64,000 nt of DNA from Moraxellaceae bacterium (GTDB taxonomy: Bacteria; Pseudomonadota; Gammaproteobacteria; Pseudomonadales; Moraxellaceae), in assembly GCA_003543245.1 (NCBI GenBank), contig DPJB01000025.1, positions 198,974-262,973 on the forward strand, in the 5' to 3' direction. Positions 1 through 8,568 of the stretch are shown in pieces (the stretch's first letter is position 1; every line of letters begins with the position of its first letter). A program made the translations under genes and the position numbers. Below the pieces are notes generated by a model that was given only the letters and a program-made list of their open reading frames with translations, made no database searches and had not been told where the DNA came from.

Positions 1-414
1 TTTTTGCTGCTGCTGATTGCGGCGCTGGCCTCGATGGTATCCCTGCTGGAGGTGCCGATTGCCGTACTGATGTCACGCCGGGGCTGGCGACGCTTGCCTG
101 CGGCACTGCTGACCGGGAGTGTTGCGTTTCTGGTCAGTGTACCGATGGCATTGGGCGAGGGTACGGCGTGGCTGCAGTTTGATGGTATGCCGACACTGTT
201 TGATATGGCTGACCGTTTTGCGTCTTACGTGCTGCTGCCGTTGAGTGCACTGGCGATAGCGCTGGTTGTGGGCTGGCGGTGGCAGGAAAACGTCGCGTGC
301 GATGCGGCCGGCGTGCAGGGCTCAGCGGCGCGGCGTTTGTGGTGGCGTGCCATTCGCTGGCTGGTGCCGGTGCTGCTGGTGATTGTGCTGGTCTCGGGGC
401 TGGTCACAGCATAA
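1..414 (+). CDS. Sodium-dependent transporter (NSS/SNF family), C-terminal part, cut by left edge
   Basis: The reading frame is open at base 1, so only the last 137 codons are seen. It encodes three hydrophobic segments: an early one with the phrase ASMVSLLEVPIA, a second with LLPLSALAIALVVGW, and a third near the C-terminus (LVPVLLVIVLVSGLV). This order, and the ASxxSLLE stretch that corresponds to the Ser-rich TM8 region, matches the end of bacterial neurotransmitter:sodium symporters that import amino acids or related compounds across the inner membrane. The substrate cannot be told. The gene ends at a strong terminator shared with the convergent Spy-like gene. Confidence 0.75.
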   Translation, partial: FLLLLIAALASMVSLLEVPIAVLMSRRGWRRLPAALLTGSVAFLVSVPMALGEGTAWLQFDGMPTLFDMADRFASYVLLPLSALAIALVVGWRWQENVACDAAGVQGSAARRLWWRAIRWLVPVLLVIVLVSGLVTA

Positions 415-447
415 AAACCTGCACTGGCTAAACCGGTGCAGGTTTTT
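413..447. terminator. Bidirectional rho-independent terminator
   Basis: A perfect 12-bp inverted repeat, AAAAACCTGCAC (413-424) and GTGCAGGTTTTT (436-447), has A-tract and T-tract flanks. It lies between the convergent transporter gene and the Spy-like gene, so it can stop transcription from both sides. Confidence 0.9.
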
Positions 448-465
448 ATTGATGGCAGTGACGAA

Positions 466-930
466 TCAATACATTTTTGCAGGCTCTTTTGCCTGCTCTT
501 TCATATGGTCTGCACGCTTCTTCATATGGTCTGCGCGCATTTCCATGTTTTCGGCACGTTTTTCCATCCGGTCAGACCTTTGCTCCATCATTTGCTTGCG
601 ATGGGCTTCCAGTTTTTTGGCCTGCTCAGGTGTCAGCACCTTCAGTACCTTCTGGTGGGTTTCCTCACGCAGGGCCTGATGCCTCTTCATCGCTTCCTGA
701 TGAATGGCATCCATTTTCTGTTTCTGCTCGGGGCTAAGGCCAAGGTCGGCCTGCATGCCGGACGTTTCCATCAGGCAGTCCTTCATCATGCCCTGGCCCT
801 TCCCAATAGGGTCGACCGGCATCATGGCGGATTTCTTCTCGGCAGTGGCGGGGGGCTGCTTGGCATCGGCAGCATGTACGGCAGGAATCAGGAACAGCGA
901 TGCCAGGGCAATGGCGGACAGGGTCTTCAT
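466..930 (-). CDS. Spy/CpxP-like periplasmic protein (LTXXQ motif) with C-terminal heptad repeats
   Basis: 154 aa. The start at 930 is chosen because an AAGGAG site lies just upstream and the protein then opens with a signal peptide (MKTLSAIALASLF..., cleavage near VHA-AD, residue 20). Two LTxxQ-type motifs are visible, LSPEQK (65-70) and LTPEQ (99-103), typical of the Spy/CpxP family of small periplasmic chaperones and stress sensors. The highly charged, Met-rich tail (residues 118-146) is four copies of a 7-residue unit of the form R-(S/A)-(D/E)-x-M-(E/K)-x, encoded by 21-bp DNA repeats. A periplasmic chaperone or metal-stress role is inferred from the family. The tail is not typical of Spy. 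Confidence 0.75.
   Translation of the reverse strand: MKTLSAIALASLFLIPAVHAADAKQPPATAEKKSAMMPVDPIGKGQGMMKDCLMETSGMQADLGLSPEQKQKMDAIHQEAMKRHQALREETHQKVLKVLTPEQAKKLEAHRKQMMEQRSDRMEKRAENMEMRADHMKKRADHMKEQAKEPAKMY
501..584 (-). repeat. Four imperfect 21-bp tandem repeats inside the Spy-like gene
   Basis: Units begin at 501, 522, 543 and 564. The first two share TCATATGGTCTGC at their 5' side (plus strand). The repeats are in frame and code for the Met/Arg-rich 7-residue units of the protein tail, so the copy number could vary without shifting the frame. Confidence 0.8.
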
Positions 931-1054
931 GGTAGTTCTCCTTGGTAACAGATTGTTCTGCGGGGTGAGGCAGGTGCAGAAACTATAGTCGCCAATGATA
1001 AACGCGCCAGTTGCCCTTTCGTTGACATTGGGCAACCGGCATGTACGGGGTGAA

Positions 1055-1912
1055 TCAGGCCTTGCTGCCCAGATAGCGGCGGCGTGCCTTCTCGATCAGC
1101 GCGCGGTTATCGTGCTGCGAGGGGTGAAAGTCGCGGCGGTAGTAGTCCAGATAACCGGGGATGAGCTTGCGGAAGCGGCCGGGGAAGCCCCAGAAGTAGT
1201 TGATGCCTCTGGCCCACATTTTTATGTCGCCAGCATGCCCGGATTCGCGCAGCAGCCGGATCATGTCGAGGGTGGTAAACGTAACAAACATCACACTGGT
1301 GACGGCCATTTGCGAGCGGCGAATCCACTCGTCATTGACGGTGGCGCGGTACACATCAAATGCCACGTTCTTGTGCTCGGACTCTTCAATGGCATGCCAG
1401 GCCCAGATGGGGGCCATGCGCGGGTCCATCTGGTCCAGTTCGTCACTGTTGAGCAGGTACTGTTCGGCCAGCAGGGCGGTAAAGTGCTCGACCGCAGCGG
1501 TCTGGGCCAGCTGGCGTTCTTTCGAGTAGCGCCGCCGGTACATGTTCATGCCTTTGCCAACCCACCTGTCTATCTTCGAGATGGAGTAGCCCTTGCGCTC
1601 CAGGAACGCATTCAGCTCACGGTGCTCCTTGGAGTGATGGCCTTCCTGGCCGATAAAGGCACGAATGGCTTGCTGCAGTTCCGGGTCCGTCACCTGATCC
1701 TGGAAGTTGCGCACGGAATCAATAAAAAAGCGCTCACCTTCCGGAAAGCCACCGGACAGCGCGGCCAGCAGCAGGGTGCGGAAAGGGTCGTTGCCATACC
1801 AGAACTCCGGAATGTCATCGGAGAACTCGAAATCCATGCGGCGGACCTTGATGTCGTAGGCGGCTGGGGTAGCGGCGGCAGCCTGTTGTTTCTTTACGGC
1901 GACGGCGGTCAT
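1055..1912 (-). CDS. Metal-dependent hydrolase family protein (PF10118 type)
   Basis: 285 aa. The start at 1912 follows a GGCCAGGAGAACGCC ribosome site; the open frame upstream overlaps the divergent regulator and is ignored. The sequence carries the family's Glu/His-rich signature: FIGQEGHHSKEHRELN, EHFTALLAEQYLL and HAIEESEHKNVAFDVY, resembling a ferritin-like di-metal helical bundle. Members are common in lipid- and hydrocarbon-degrading proteobacteria and are annotated as predicted metal-dependent hydrolases; no substrate is established here. It is transcribed away from an AraC regulator 60 bp upstream, which probably controls it. Confidence 0.8.
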   Translation of the reverse strand: MTAVAVKKQQAAAATPAAYDIKVRRMDFEFSDDIPEFWYGNDPFRTLLLAALSGGFPEGERFFIDSVRNFQDQVTDPELQQAIRAFIGQEGHHSKEHRELNAFLERKGYSISKIDRWVGKGMNMYRRRYSKERQLAQTAAVEHFTALLAEQYLLNSDELDQMDPRMAPIWAWHAIEESEHKNVAFDVYRATVNDEWIRRSQMAVTSVMFVTFTTLDMIRLLRESGHAGDIKMWARGINYFWGFPGRFRKLIPGYLDYYRRDFHPSQHDNRALIEKARRRYLGSKA

Positions 1913-1972
1913 GGCGTTCTCCTGGCCTGACGGGATGTTGGGCAATGCCCCTACAGTATTTGCGCAAGCCAT

Positions 1973-3088
1973 GTGTCCGTGAGACCCTGCGCGGACAATA
2001 CGCTTATCATTAGTGGCCATGCCGTGCTGACCGTCAAGGAAAAAAGTGAGTGGGTGCGCCAGTTGCGCTTCCCGGTGACCTATCCGCGCATCTATCTGGA
2101 GCTTGCGCGGGAGCGGGGGCTTAACCCTGCAGACGTGCTGCGTGAAGCCGGCATGGACGCTGCCGTGTTTGCCGATCCTGCCGGACGGATTACGCCACAG
2201 GAGTACATGGTGCTCATCCTCACGGTCATGCGACTGACCGGGGACGACGGGCTGGGGCTGGAGATCGGCCTGCGCTTGCCGATGACGGCGCATGGTAGTC
2301 TGGGCTATGCCCTCATGTGCTGCGGTACGGCCGGGGAGGCCGCCGAGGTGTTACAGCGCTTCTGGCATTTGCGCGGCCGCGGTATCCGCTTTTTTTTCGC
2401 GGAGCAGGGTGAGTGGCTGGTGTTTGATTTTCGCACCGAGCTGGATGTGCCGGATGCGTTACGGCGCATCCTGTTTGATGCCATGCTGACCAGCTTTTAT
2501 CGCGGACTGCAGTTCTTGCTGGGGGATGCCAGCGATCTGGGCGAGCTCTGGTTTGATTATGCCGAGCCGGATTATTTCCCGCAGTTTCGTGAGCGCCTGC
2601 CCACGGTGCGTTACGGCATGCCCGCCACCCAGATTCGCCTGCGCGACAGGTCACTGCTGTTGCGCAAGTTGCCGATGTCAAATCCCGAGGCATTGAGTCT
2701 GGCGCTGGCGCAGTGCGAGCGTGAGTATGCGCTGCTGGGTGAAGGGCAGGATGACACACTGGCGGCTGCACGCACCTTGCTGATGCTGAGTGTGGAGGGG
2801 TATCCGTCACCGGAGGAGATTGCGGAAAAACTGCACATGTCGCCACGCACGTTCCGGCGCAAGCTGCAGGTACAGGACAGCAACTACAAGCTGTTGCTGG
2901 AAGATGCCCGGCGCCGTGATGCGCTGGTGCTGCTGGAAAATCCGGAACTGGAAATACAGAAAGTGGCAGAGCTGCTGGGCTATACCACGCCGGCCAATTT
3001 TACGCGCGCATTCCGGCAGTGGACGGGCAAGACGCCCAGTGCCTATCGCTCACTGCACCAGTCCCTGCACCAGAAATTTCGTGAGTAA
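1973..3088 (+). CDS. AraC-family transcriptional regulator (long type with N-terminal arabinose-binding-like domain)
   Basis: Up to 371 aa. The N-terminal about 200 residues (PVTYPRIYLELARERGLNP..., MTAHGSLGYALMCCGTAGEA) match the domain found in OruR/ArgR-like AraC regulators. The C-terminal about 100 residues form two helix-turn-helix units (EEIAEKLHMSPRTFRRKLQ; VAELLGYTTPANFTRAFRQWTGKTPSAYR). The start is uncertain: GTG at 1973 is the longest option, while GTG at 2054 is preceded by AAGGAAAAAAGTGAG and gives a more usual N-terminus. It is divergent from the metal-dependent hydrolase gene and likely regulates it. Confidence 0.88.
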   Translation: MSVRPCADNTLIISGHAVLTVKEKSEWVRQLRFPVTYPRIYLELARERGLNPADVLREAGMDAAVFADPAGRITPQEYMVLILTVMRLTGDDGLGLEIGLRLPMTAHGSLGYALMCCGTAGEAAEVLQRFWHLRGRGIRFFFAEQGEWLVFDFRTELDVPDALRRILFDAMLTSFYRGLQFLLGDASDLGELWFDYAEPDYFPQFRERLPTVRYGMPATQIRLRDRSLLLRKLPMSNPEALSLALAQCEREYALLGEGQDDTLAAARTLLMLSVEGYPSPEEIAEKLHMSPRTFRRKLQVQDSNYKLLLEDARRRDALVLLENPELEIQKVAELLGYTTPANFTRAFRQWTGKTPSAYRSLHQSLHQKFRE

Positions 3089-3115
3089 TGCGCTGGGTAC
3101 GCCGGGATAAAAAAC

Positions 3116-3955
3116 TTATTTGCAGGTGTTGGATAGCGGGGTTTTCCAGGCAGAGACCGGGTTACCCATGCCGTAGTACCCGCGCTTGCCGCCCTGCTGC
3201 GGGCCGCCGCCAAGGTTGATGGCGACCACCTGACCCTTGCTGTTGATGACGGGGGCGCCGCTGGTGGCCCTGATCGCATAGTCGGGGTTGGTAATGTCAT
3301 ACATCAGGTAGCCATCCTGCATGCCGCTCACGATGGCCTCGTGGCTGAACGTTGTGTCTGTTCTGCCGGAGAGCGACGTCAGAATGAAAACCTTGTCGCC
3401 TTTGCGTGCATCAAGAATGGCCAGTGGCAAGGCCAGGTTTGCCACTTTTGCCGGCGCGGTAAACGCGGCTATGTCGCCGGCAGACGTGCGGGGATTGGTG
3501 GCGTCGCAGCAGGAGGAAACAATCGTCGGCATATGGCTGTCGGCCCTTCCCTCGCCCGCCAGAGTGCCGCTTTTAAGGGTGTAGAGCCTGATCTTGCGAA
3601 CCTCTGCCTTTATCTGCGCCGCCGTCAGCTGGAAGTTGAGACCACCGGATGGCCCCAGCAGGTGATAGGCCGTTAACAGCATTGGTGCAGGGCAGCCGGG
3701 CACGGTGGCAACGAATGCTTTCCCTGCCGAAAGCTCGCGGCTGGATGTTTCGAACACGGGATTGAAAACGGCATCGTAAGGATTGCGGGATGCCCGGCTT
3801 GTTGCAGACTCCAGTTCGACTGGTGCTTCACCCGTGCTGCCCGATGTCTTGTCGCTGAACGTTACCCGGCCATTGGCATCCACTTTCCGGTAGATGGTGT
3901 CGGCAGTGCTGGCTGAAGCAAGGAACAGGGTGCAAAGCATGATGATGGCGCGCAT
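3116..3955 (-). CDS. Secreted trypsin-like serine protease-fold protein with N-terminal DUF4124-like segment
   Basis: 279 aa with a strong AAGGAGG site before the start. A signal peptide (residues 1-18) is followed by TIYRKVDANGRVTFSDK, the pattern of DUF4124, a short cell-envelope module. The rest reads as a chymotrypsin-fold protease with candidate triad His98 (TAYHLLG), Asp161 (GDIAAF) and Ser232 (ATSGAPV). The residues before the Ser are Ala-Thr rather than the usual Gly-Asp/Asn, so the oxyanion-hole region is atypical. Cysteines near 88, 149-150 and 278 may form disulfides. Probable periplasmic or secreted protease; activity is uncertain. Confidence 0.7.
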   Translation of the reverse strand: MRAIIMLCTLFLASASTADTIYRKVDANGRVTFSDKTSGSTGEAPVELESATSRASRNPYDAVFNPVFETSSRELSAGKAFVATVPGCPAPMLLTAYHLLGPSGGLNFQLTAAQIKAEVRKIRLYTLKSGTLAGEGRADSHMPTIVSSCCDATNPRTSAGDIAAFTAPAKVANLALPLAILDARKGDKVFILTSLSGRTDTTFSHEAIVSGMQDGYLMYDITNPDYAIRATSGAPVINSKGQVVAINLGGGPQQGGKRGYYGMGNPVSAWKTPLSNTCK

Positions 3956-4077
3956 CGCGGGCCTCCTTCTTTCTGGTCGGGCAGTCCATGCACGAGCAAC
4001 TTTTTAAAATTCTGGAAACAACCCACGAACAATAGCCGGCGAGTGGATGCCGTCAAGCACTACGACGTGCCGGTTAT

Positions 4078-4980
4078 TCATTTTCCGTGAAGAAAGCGAC
4101 CGAGTTCACGGGTAAACCGGACCGGCTCGTCCAGTAACGGGACATGACCGGATTTTTTCAGCGCAACAACGCGGCATTGCGGCGCATAGTCGGCAATCGC
4201 CATTTGTCCGGCAGGGTGATACAGCGGCGAGCGCATTCCCACCATGACGGTAACGGGGACCGCGCAGTCGCGCAGGCTGTCGCGATAGTCATGACTGCCG
4301 CTGACATACGATGCGAGATAGGCGCGAATATCCTGTACATGCGTCATCGAAAAAAGTTGTGACAGCAACCACGGCCAGCGTGATGACAGTTTAAGCAGCG
4401 GGCCGATAGCACGCCGCCCCAGCATTCTGGAAAACACATCGGACAGGATGCCGGTGACCTGTTGCCGGATAGCGAATGGCAGATCAGCCAGTTGTTCAAC
4501 GTGGGCATGATCATCCAGCAATATCCTGAGTTGCTGCAGTGCAGTAAAGACTTCGTCCTGGCGTTCACCAAACAGACCGAAACTCCAGTTGTCACGATTG
4601 CCGACACAGGGCGTCTGGTCGATGTGCAGGTAGCGGCGCACATCGGCAAAACCGGTTTCGCGCTGCAGGTGCAGTGCCGTAGAGCCGCCCAGCGAATAAC
4701 CGGCCAGCAGGAAATCCTTCAGCGCAAAGTGGGCAATGATGTCCTGCACATCCTCCATGTGGTTCTGGAAAATGTCTGACTGGTTCATGCGAAGGTGTGA
4801 CGAGCGACCGGCCCCGCGCAGGTCCGGCAGGTAAAAACGGAAGTGGCGGAGATAAGGCAGAACAAAGGGCAGCCAGTGACCGCTGTGCATGCCCATGCCG
4901 TGCAGCATCAGTACTGGCTTGCCGTTGCCGATAACGCGGACATGAAGGGACTGCTGGTCCCGTGTGGTGATGTGGGGCAT
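4078..4980 (-). CDS. Alpha/beta hydrolase
   Basis: 300 aa from the ATG at 4980; the longer open frame would overlap the upstream YqaA gene. It shows the HGMG oxyanion motif (27-30), nucleophile elbow GYSLGG with Ser96, and a catalytic-type His near 279 (KSGHVPLLDEP), the standard order for alpha/beta-fold hydrolases. There is no signal peptide, so it is probably cytoplasmic. The ribosome site is weak. It lies 43 bp downstream of YqaA in the same direction and may be the last gene of the ABC-transporter operon. The substrate is unknown. Confidence 0.8.
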   Translation of the reverse strand: MPHITTRDQQSLHVRVIGNGKPVLMLHGMGMHSGHWLPFVLPYLRHFRFYLPDLRGAGRSSHLRMNQSDIFQNHMEDVQDIIAHFALKDFLLAGYSLGGSTALHLQRETGFADVRRYLHIDQTPCVGNRDNWSFGLFGERQDEVFTALQQLRILLDDHAHVEQLADLPFAIRQQVTGILSDVFSRMLGRRAIGPLLKLSSRWPWLLSQLFSMTHVQDIRAYLASYVSGSHDYRDSLRDCAVPVTVMVGMRSPLYHPAGQMAIADYAPQCRVVALKKSGHVPLLDEPVRFTRELGRFLHGK

Positions 4981-5023
4981 GCACGTTGCTCGGTCGCAGG
5001 ACTGTGGCAAATGTGCCGGATAA

Positions 5024-5467
5024 TCAGGCGATCTGCCAGCCCAGCGTGAGCAGGGCCAGCACCAGATAGCGCCCACCCTTGGCCAGGGTAACCAGCAGCA
5101 GGAACTTCCAGAACGGTTCGCGCAGGATGCCGGCGACCAGCGTGAGCGGATCGCCGATCACGGGCATCCAGCTCAGCAGCAGGGACCATTGTCCGTAACG
5201 CTGGTAATGCCCCTGCGCCTTGTCGAGTTGTGCGGCACTGACCGGAAACCAGGGCTTGTCGCGCAGGTGGTCAATATAGCGGCCAAGCAGCCAGTTGATG
5301 ACGGCACCCAGCACGTTGCCGGTTGTGGCAACGGCCAGCAGCAGCCAGACGGAATGTTTGCCGCCGATCAGCAGGCCGACCAGAACGGCCTCGGACTGCA
5401 GGGGTAGCAGTGTTGCCGCACCCAGTGCGGACAGGAAAAGACCGAGGTAAACGGAAAGTGTCAGCAT
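5024..5467 (-). CDS. yqaA: YqaA family inner-membrane protein (SNARE-associated/VTT, DedA-like)
   Basis: 147 aa, nearly all hydrophobic, with about four membrane segments. The features LLPLQSEAVLVGLL, TTGNVLGAVINWLLGR and SWMPVIGDPLTLVAG are those of the YqaA branch of the DedA/VTT family, small proteins implicated in membrane homeostasis or lipid transport. The upstream permease stops 3 bases before this ATG (TGA CCG ATG), so the two are translationally coupled. The start is well fixed by that spacing, although a Shine-Dalgarno site is not obvious. Confidence 0.85.
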   Translation of the reverse strand: MLTLSVYLGLFLSALGAATLLPLQSEAVLVGLLIGGKHSVWLLLAVATTGNVLGAVINWLLGRYIDHLRDKPWFPVSAAQLDKAQGHYQRYGQWSLLLSWMPVIGDPLTLVAGILREPFWKFLLLVTLAKGGRYLVLALLTLGWQIA

Positions 5468-5470
5468 CGG

Positions 5471-6667
5471 TCATTCGGTTCGCAGTGACTCGATGGGATT
5501 AAGCCGTGCGGCGTTACGGGCCGGGGCAACCCCCGCAACCAGTCCGATCAGTGCAGACACCAGCAGGGCAGCAAGCAGGTAGGCGGGTTGCGGCGATAAC
5601 GGCAGGCCCGGCATGGCAAGGCTGAGCGTGCCGACGATCAATGCCATCATCAGGATGCCTGCCATGCCGCCAAGCAGTGACAGCAAGATGGCTTCGCCCA
5701 GAAACAGCAGCAGCACCTGACGCTCGGTGGCGCCGATGGCGCGCAACAAGCCAATCTCGTTCACGCGTTCACGGACGGCGGTGGTCATGATGGTGAGAAT
5801 GCCGACACCACCCACGAGCAGTGAAATGGATCCCAGCGCTGCGACGGACATGGTCAGCACATTCAGGATGCGATCAAGCGTGCCCAGCATTTCGTCCTGC
5901 GTGATGATGGAGAAATCCTCGCGGCCGTGACGATCAATCATTACGGCCTTGACCCGTTTGGCGACACGTTCGGACGGCAGGCCCGGGTTGAACATGATGT
6001 CGATTTCCATCAGGCCTTCGCGATTGAACAATTGCAGGCCGCGACTGACGGGAATGTAGGCGGCGTCGTCCAGATCAAAGCCCAGCAATTGCCCCTTGCT
6101 TTCCAGTGTGCCAACCACGAGATAGCGGCTGTCACCAATGCGTACCCACTGGCCCAGTGCCGTGCGATTACCAAAAAGTTCCTGCTTGAGTTTTGAACCA
6201 AGGACGGCAAAGGCGCGTGCGGCATGCAGGTCATCGGCGGGCAGGAAACTGCCGGTGGCAACCGAGAGCTTCCATACGTCCAGGGCAGCTGGTGTGGCAC
6301 TTAATACCATGGCGTTACGGCTGCGGTTGCCTGCGCCGATACGTGCCAGTCCGGTGACATTCGGCACGATGGCGCGCACTTCCGGCAGCCGCGAAATGGC
6401 ATCGGCGTCCGCGAGCGTGAGCGGGCGTACGGTATTGAGCAGACCACCCATGCCGCCGGTTACGGCGTGGCCTGGCGTGATGTTCATGATGTTGGTGCCG
6501 AACTGCGAGAAGGTGTCGGTCACATAGGTGCGCACACCTTCGCCAATGGCAGTGAGCAGGGTGACGGCCATGATGCCGATGGCAATACCGAGCGCCGTCA
6601 GTGCCGAGCGCATGCGCGCCGACATCACGGAGCGGAAAATGAAGCGGAGGAAGTCGGCCGTTTGCAT
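5471..6667 (-). CDS. ABC transporter permease, MacB/FtsX type (second permease of operon)
   Basis: 398 aa. One N-terminal membrane segment (about 20-45, ALTALGIAIGIMAVTLL) is followed by a large periplasmic MacB-core-like domain (about 50-250). Three C-terminal membrane segments hold the FtsX domain (LLVGGVGILTIMTTAVRERVNEIGLLRAIGA...). This is the mechanotransmission topology of MacB, LolCE and DevC. A GGAAG site precedes the start, 8 bp after the stop of the upstream permease. It should pair with the other permease and the ATPase, giving a heterodimeric transporter. Confidence 0.9.
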   Translation of the reverse strand: MQTADFLRFIFRSVMSARMRSALTALGIAIGIMAVTLLTAIGEGVRTYVTDTFSQFGTNIMNITPGHAVTGGMGGLLNTVRPLTLADADAISRLPEVRAIVPNVTGLARIGAGNRSRNAMVLSATPAALDVWKLSVATGSFLPADDLHAARAFAVLGSKLKQELFGNRTALGQWVRIGDSRYLVVGTLESKGQLLGFDLDDAAYIPVSRGLQLFNREGLMEIDIMFNPGLPSERVAKRVKAVMIDRHGREDFSIITQDEMLGTLDRILNVLTMSVAALGSISLLVGGVGILTIMTTAVRERVNEIGLLRAIGATERQVLLLFLGEAILLSLLGGMAGILMMALIVGTLSLAMPGLPLSPQPAYLLAALLVSALIGLVAGVAPARNAARLNPIESLRTE

Positions 6668-6675
6668 GAGGCTTC

Positions 6676-7881
6676 CTATTTCTTCATCAGGGCTTTGACG
6701 GGTTCAAGCTGCGCGGCACGTCGTGCCGGCATCAGCGCAAACAGCAGTCCTGCACCCACGGCCACCAGTACCGAGGTGGCCTCGGCCCAGAGCGGCGCAC
6801 TGAACGGGATGTCGGGAAATATCCTGCGCCCCACCCATAGCAGCAGTTCGCCCAGCAGAACGCCGCCCATTGCCCCGCCGAGGGCCAGCAGGCCGGCTTC
6901 GGTCAGGAATATGCGCGAGACCAGATTACCGCTGGCACCGATGGCCTTGAGCAGGCCGATCTCGCCGGTGCGCTGGGTGACGGTGATCAGCGTTACGTTC
7001 ATTACCAGCACGCCGGCCACCAGCAGGCTGATGCCGCCGATGGCACTGACGGCCAGTGTCAGCGTGGAAAGAATGTCGCCAAACGAACTGACCAGTGCAT
7101 CCTGCGTAATGATGGTGATGTCTTCTTCGCCATCATGCCGTGCCGCCACGGTGTCCACGGCGCGCTCACGTATGGTGTCTAGATTGGCGCCGGGCCGCGC
7201 TTCGATAAAGATGCGGAAGAGGCCGGGGGCGTTGAACAGTTGTTGCGCAGATGCCACCGGAATGACGATGGATTCGCTGCGGTTCATGCCAAGGCCTTCG
7301 CCGCTGTCGGCGAGGATGCCGATGATGCGGAAGCGGCGGTCGCCGATGCGCAACGTTTCGCCAAGGGCGGGTTTGCTGCCGAACAGTTCGTCGCGGATGG
7401 TCATGCCGAGGATGGCGACGGGGAGTGCAAGATCGGCAGATTCCGGCGGCAGAATGGTGCCTTGTGCCATCTCCAGTTTGCGAATGCCAAAAAAGCTGGC
7501 CGTGGTGCCCAGCGTGACCACTTCGCGCGAGCGGCCACCGGCGGAGGCGAGGGCACTGCCAATGATCAGGGGTGCAACGGACTGCACTTGCGGAATGCGC
7601 GAAATGGCGACGCTGTCTTCCAGTGTCAGGTCACGCGTGGCTTCGCCGGTCATGGGCGGCATGCCGCCACTGGTTTCCTGCTTGCCGGGCAACACGATAA
7701 GTGTGCTGGTGCCGAGGGCCTCGAACTCGCTCAGCACATAACGGCGTGCACCTTCGCCCAGGCCGGTCAGCACGATCACGGCCGCCACGCCAATCGACAT
7801 GGCAATGAACATCATGAAGGTACGAAAGGCCTGCCGGCGCAGTGCGTTCACGCAGAATGCCAGCAGGTCGGTGGTGCGCAT
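6676..7881 (-). CDS. ABC transporter permease, MacB/FtsX type (first permease of operon)
   Basis: 401 aa with the same 1+3 membrane topology as its downstream neighbour: an N-terminal helix (MFIAMSIGVAAVIVLTGLG), a MacB-like periplasmic core and a C-terminal FtsX domain (GISLLVAGVLVMNVTLITVTQRTGEIGLLKAIGA). The two permeases are similar but clearly diverged, as expected for a heterodimer from an old duplication. Its ATG shares one base with the ATPase stop codon (TGATG), so translation is coupled. Confidence 0.9.
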   Translation of the reverse strand: MRTTDLLAFCVNALRRQAFRTFMMFIAMSIGVAAVIVLTGLGEGARRYVLSEFEALGTSTLIVLPGKQETSGGMPPMTGEATRDLTLEDSVAISRIPQVQSVAPLIIGSALASAGGRSREVVTLGTTASFFGIRKLEMAQGTILPPESADLALPVAILGMTIRDELFGSKPALGETLRIGDRRFRIIGILADSGEGLGMNRSESIVIPVASAQQLFNAPGLFRIFIEARPGANLDTIRERAVDTVAARHDGEEDITIITQDALVSSFGDILSTLTLAVSAIGGISLLVAGVLVMNVTLITVTQRTGEIGLLKAIGASGNLVSRIFLTEAGLLALGGAMGGVLLGELLLWVGRRIFPDIPFSAPLWAEATSVLVAVGAGLLFALMPARRAAQLEPVKALMKK

Positions 7882-8558
7882 CAGGTGCGCCTCACATCAG
7901 TGACAATGGCGCCGTCAATCATGCCGATCTTGCGGTGGGCACGATCACCCAGCGCCAGATCATGCGTGACCACGAGCAGGGTAATGCCCTGATGGTGCAA
8001 CTCCTCCAGCAGGTCCATGACGTCGCGGCCGGATTTTGAATCAAGATTGCCGGTGGGCTCATCGGCCAGCAGCAGGTCCGGCTTCATGATGAGGGCACGG
8101 CCAATGGCAACGCGCTGGCGCTGTCCGCCGGACAACTGCGTGGCAGCATTGTTGGCGCGATCCTGCAGGCCAAGCTGCACCAGGGTTTCATCCACGCGCA
8201 CCTTGCGGTCTGCGGGGGCGACACCGGCCAGTACCAGTGGCAGTTCAATGTTTTCGCGTGCGGTCAGGCGCGGGACCAGATGAAAGCTCTGGAAAATGAA
8301 ACCGACATGGGCACCACGCAGGCGTGCGCGCTCTTCTTCTGCCAGCGCCGTTGTTTCGATGTTGTTGAGAAAGTACTGGCCATCATCGGGACGGTCGAGC
8401 AGGCCGAGCAGATTGAGCAGCGTGGATTTTCCGGACCCGGACGGCCCCATCACCGACAGGTATTCGCCCCGCTCGATGGTCAGGTTGATGTCACGCAGGG
8501 CATGCACGGTCTGGTCGCCGAGCACAAAGCTCTTGTTGACGCCAATGACGTTGATCAC
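7881..8558 (-). CDS. ABC transporter ATP-binding protein (MacB/LolD type)
   Basis: 225 aa from a GTG start at 8558. That start has a perfect TAAGGAG site overlapping the stop codon of the upstream adaptor gene; an earlier TTG lies inside that gene and is unlikely. It contains Walker A GPSGSGKST (38-46), Q-loop FIFQSFHLVPRLTA, signature LSGGQRQR, Walker B LLLADEPTGNLDS and the H-loop VVTHD. The NLDS-type ATPases energise MacB/LolCDE-like systems. With the adaptor and the two permeases it forms a complete tripartite-type export machine. Confidence 0.93.
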   Translation of the reverse strand: MINVIGVNKSFVLGDQTVHALRDINLTIERGEYLSVMGPSGSGKSTLLNLLGLLDRPDDGQYFLNNIETTALAEEERARLRGAHVGFIFQSFHLVPRLTARENIELPLVLAGVAPADRKVRVDETLVQLGLQDRANNAATQLSGGQRQRVAIGRALIMKPDLLLADEPTGNLDSKSGRDVMDLLEELHHQGITLLVVTHDLALGDRAHRKIGMIDGAIVTDVRRT

Positions 8559-8568
8559 AGGTGGCTCC

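Noticed and set aside
995..1930. 311-codon plus-strand frame opposite the metal-dependent hydrolase
   Set aside because: Overlaps the full hydrolase gene; no domain or ribosome site.
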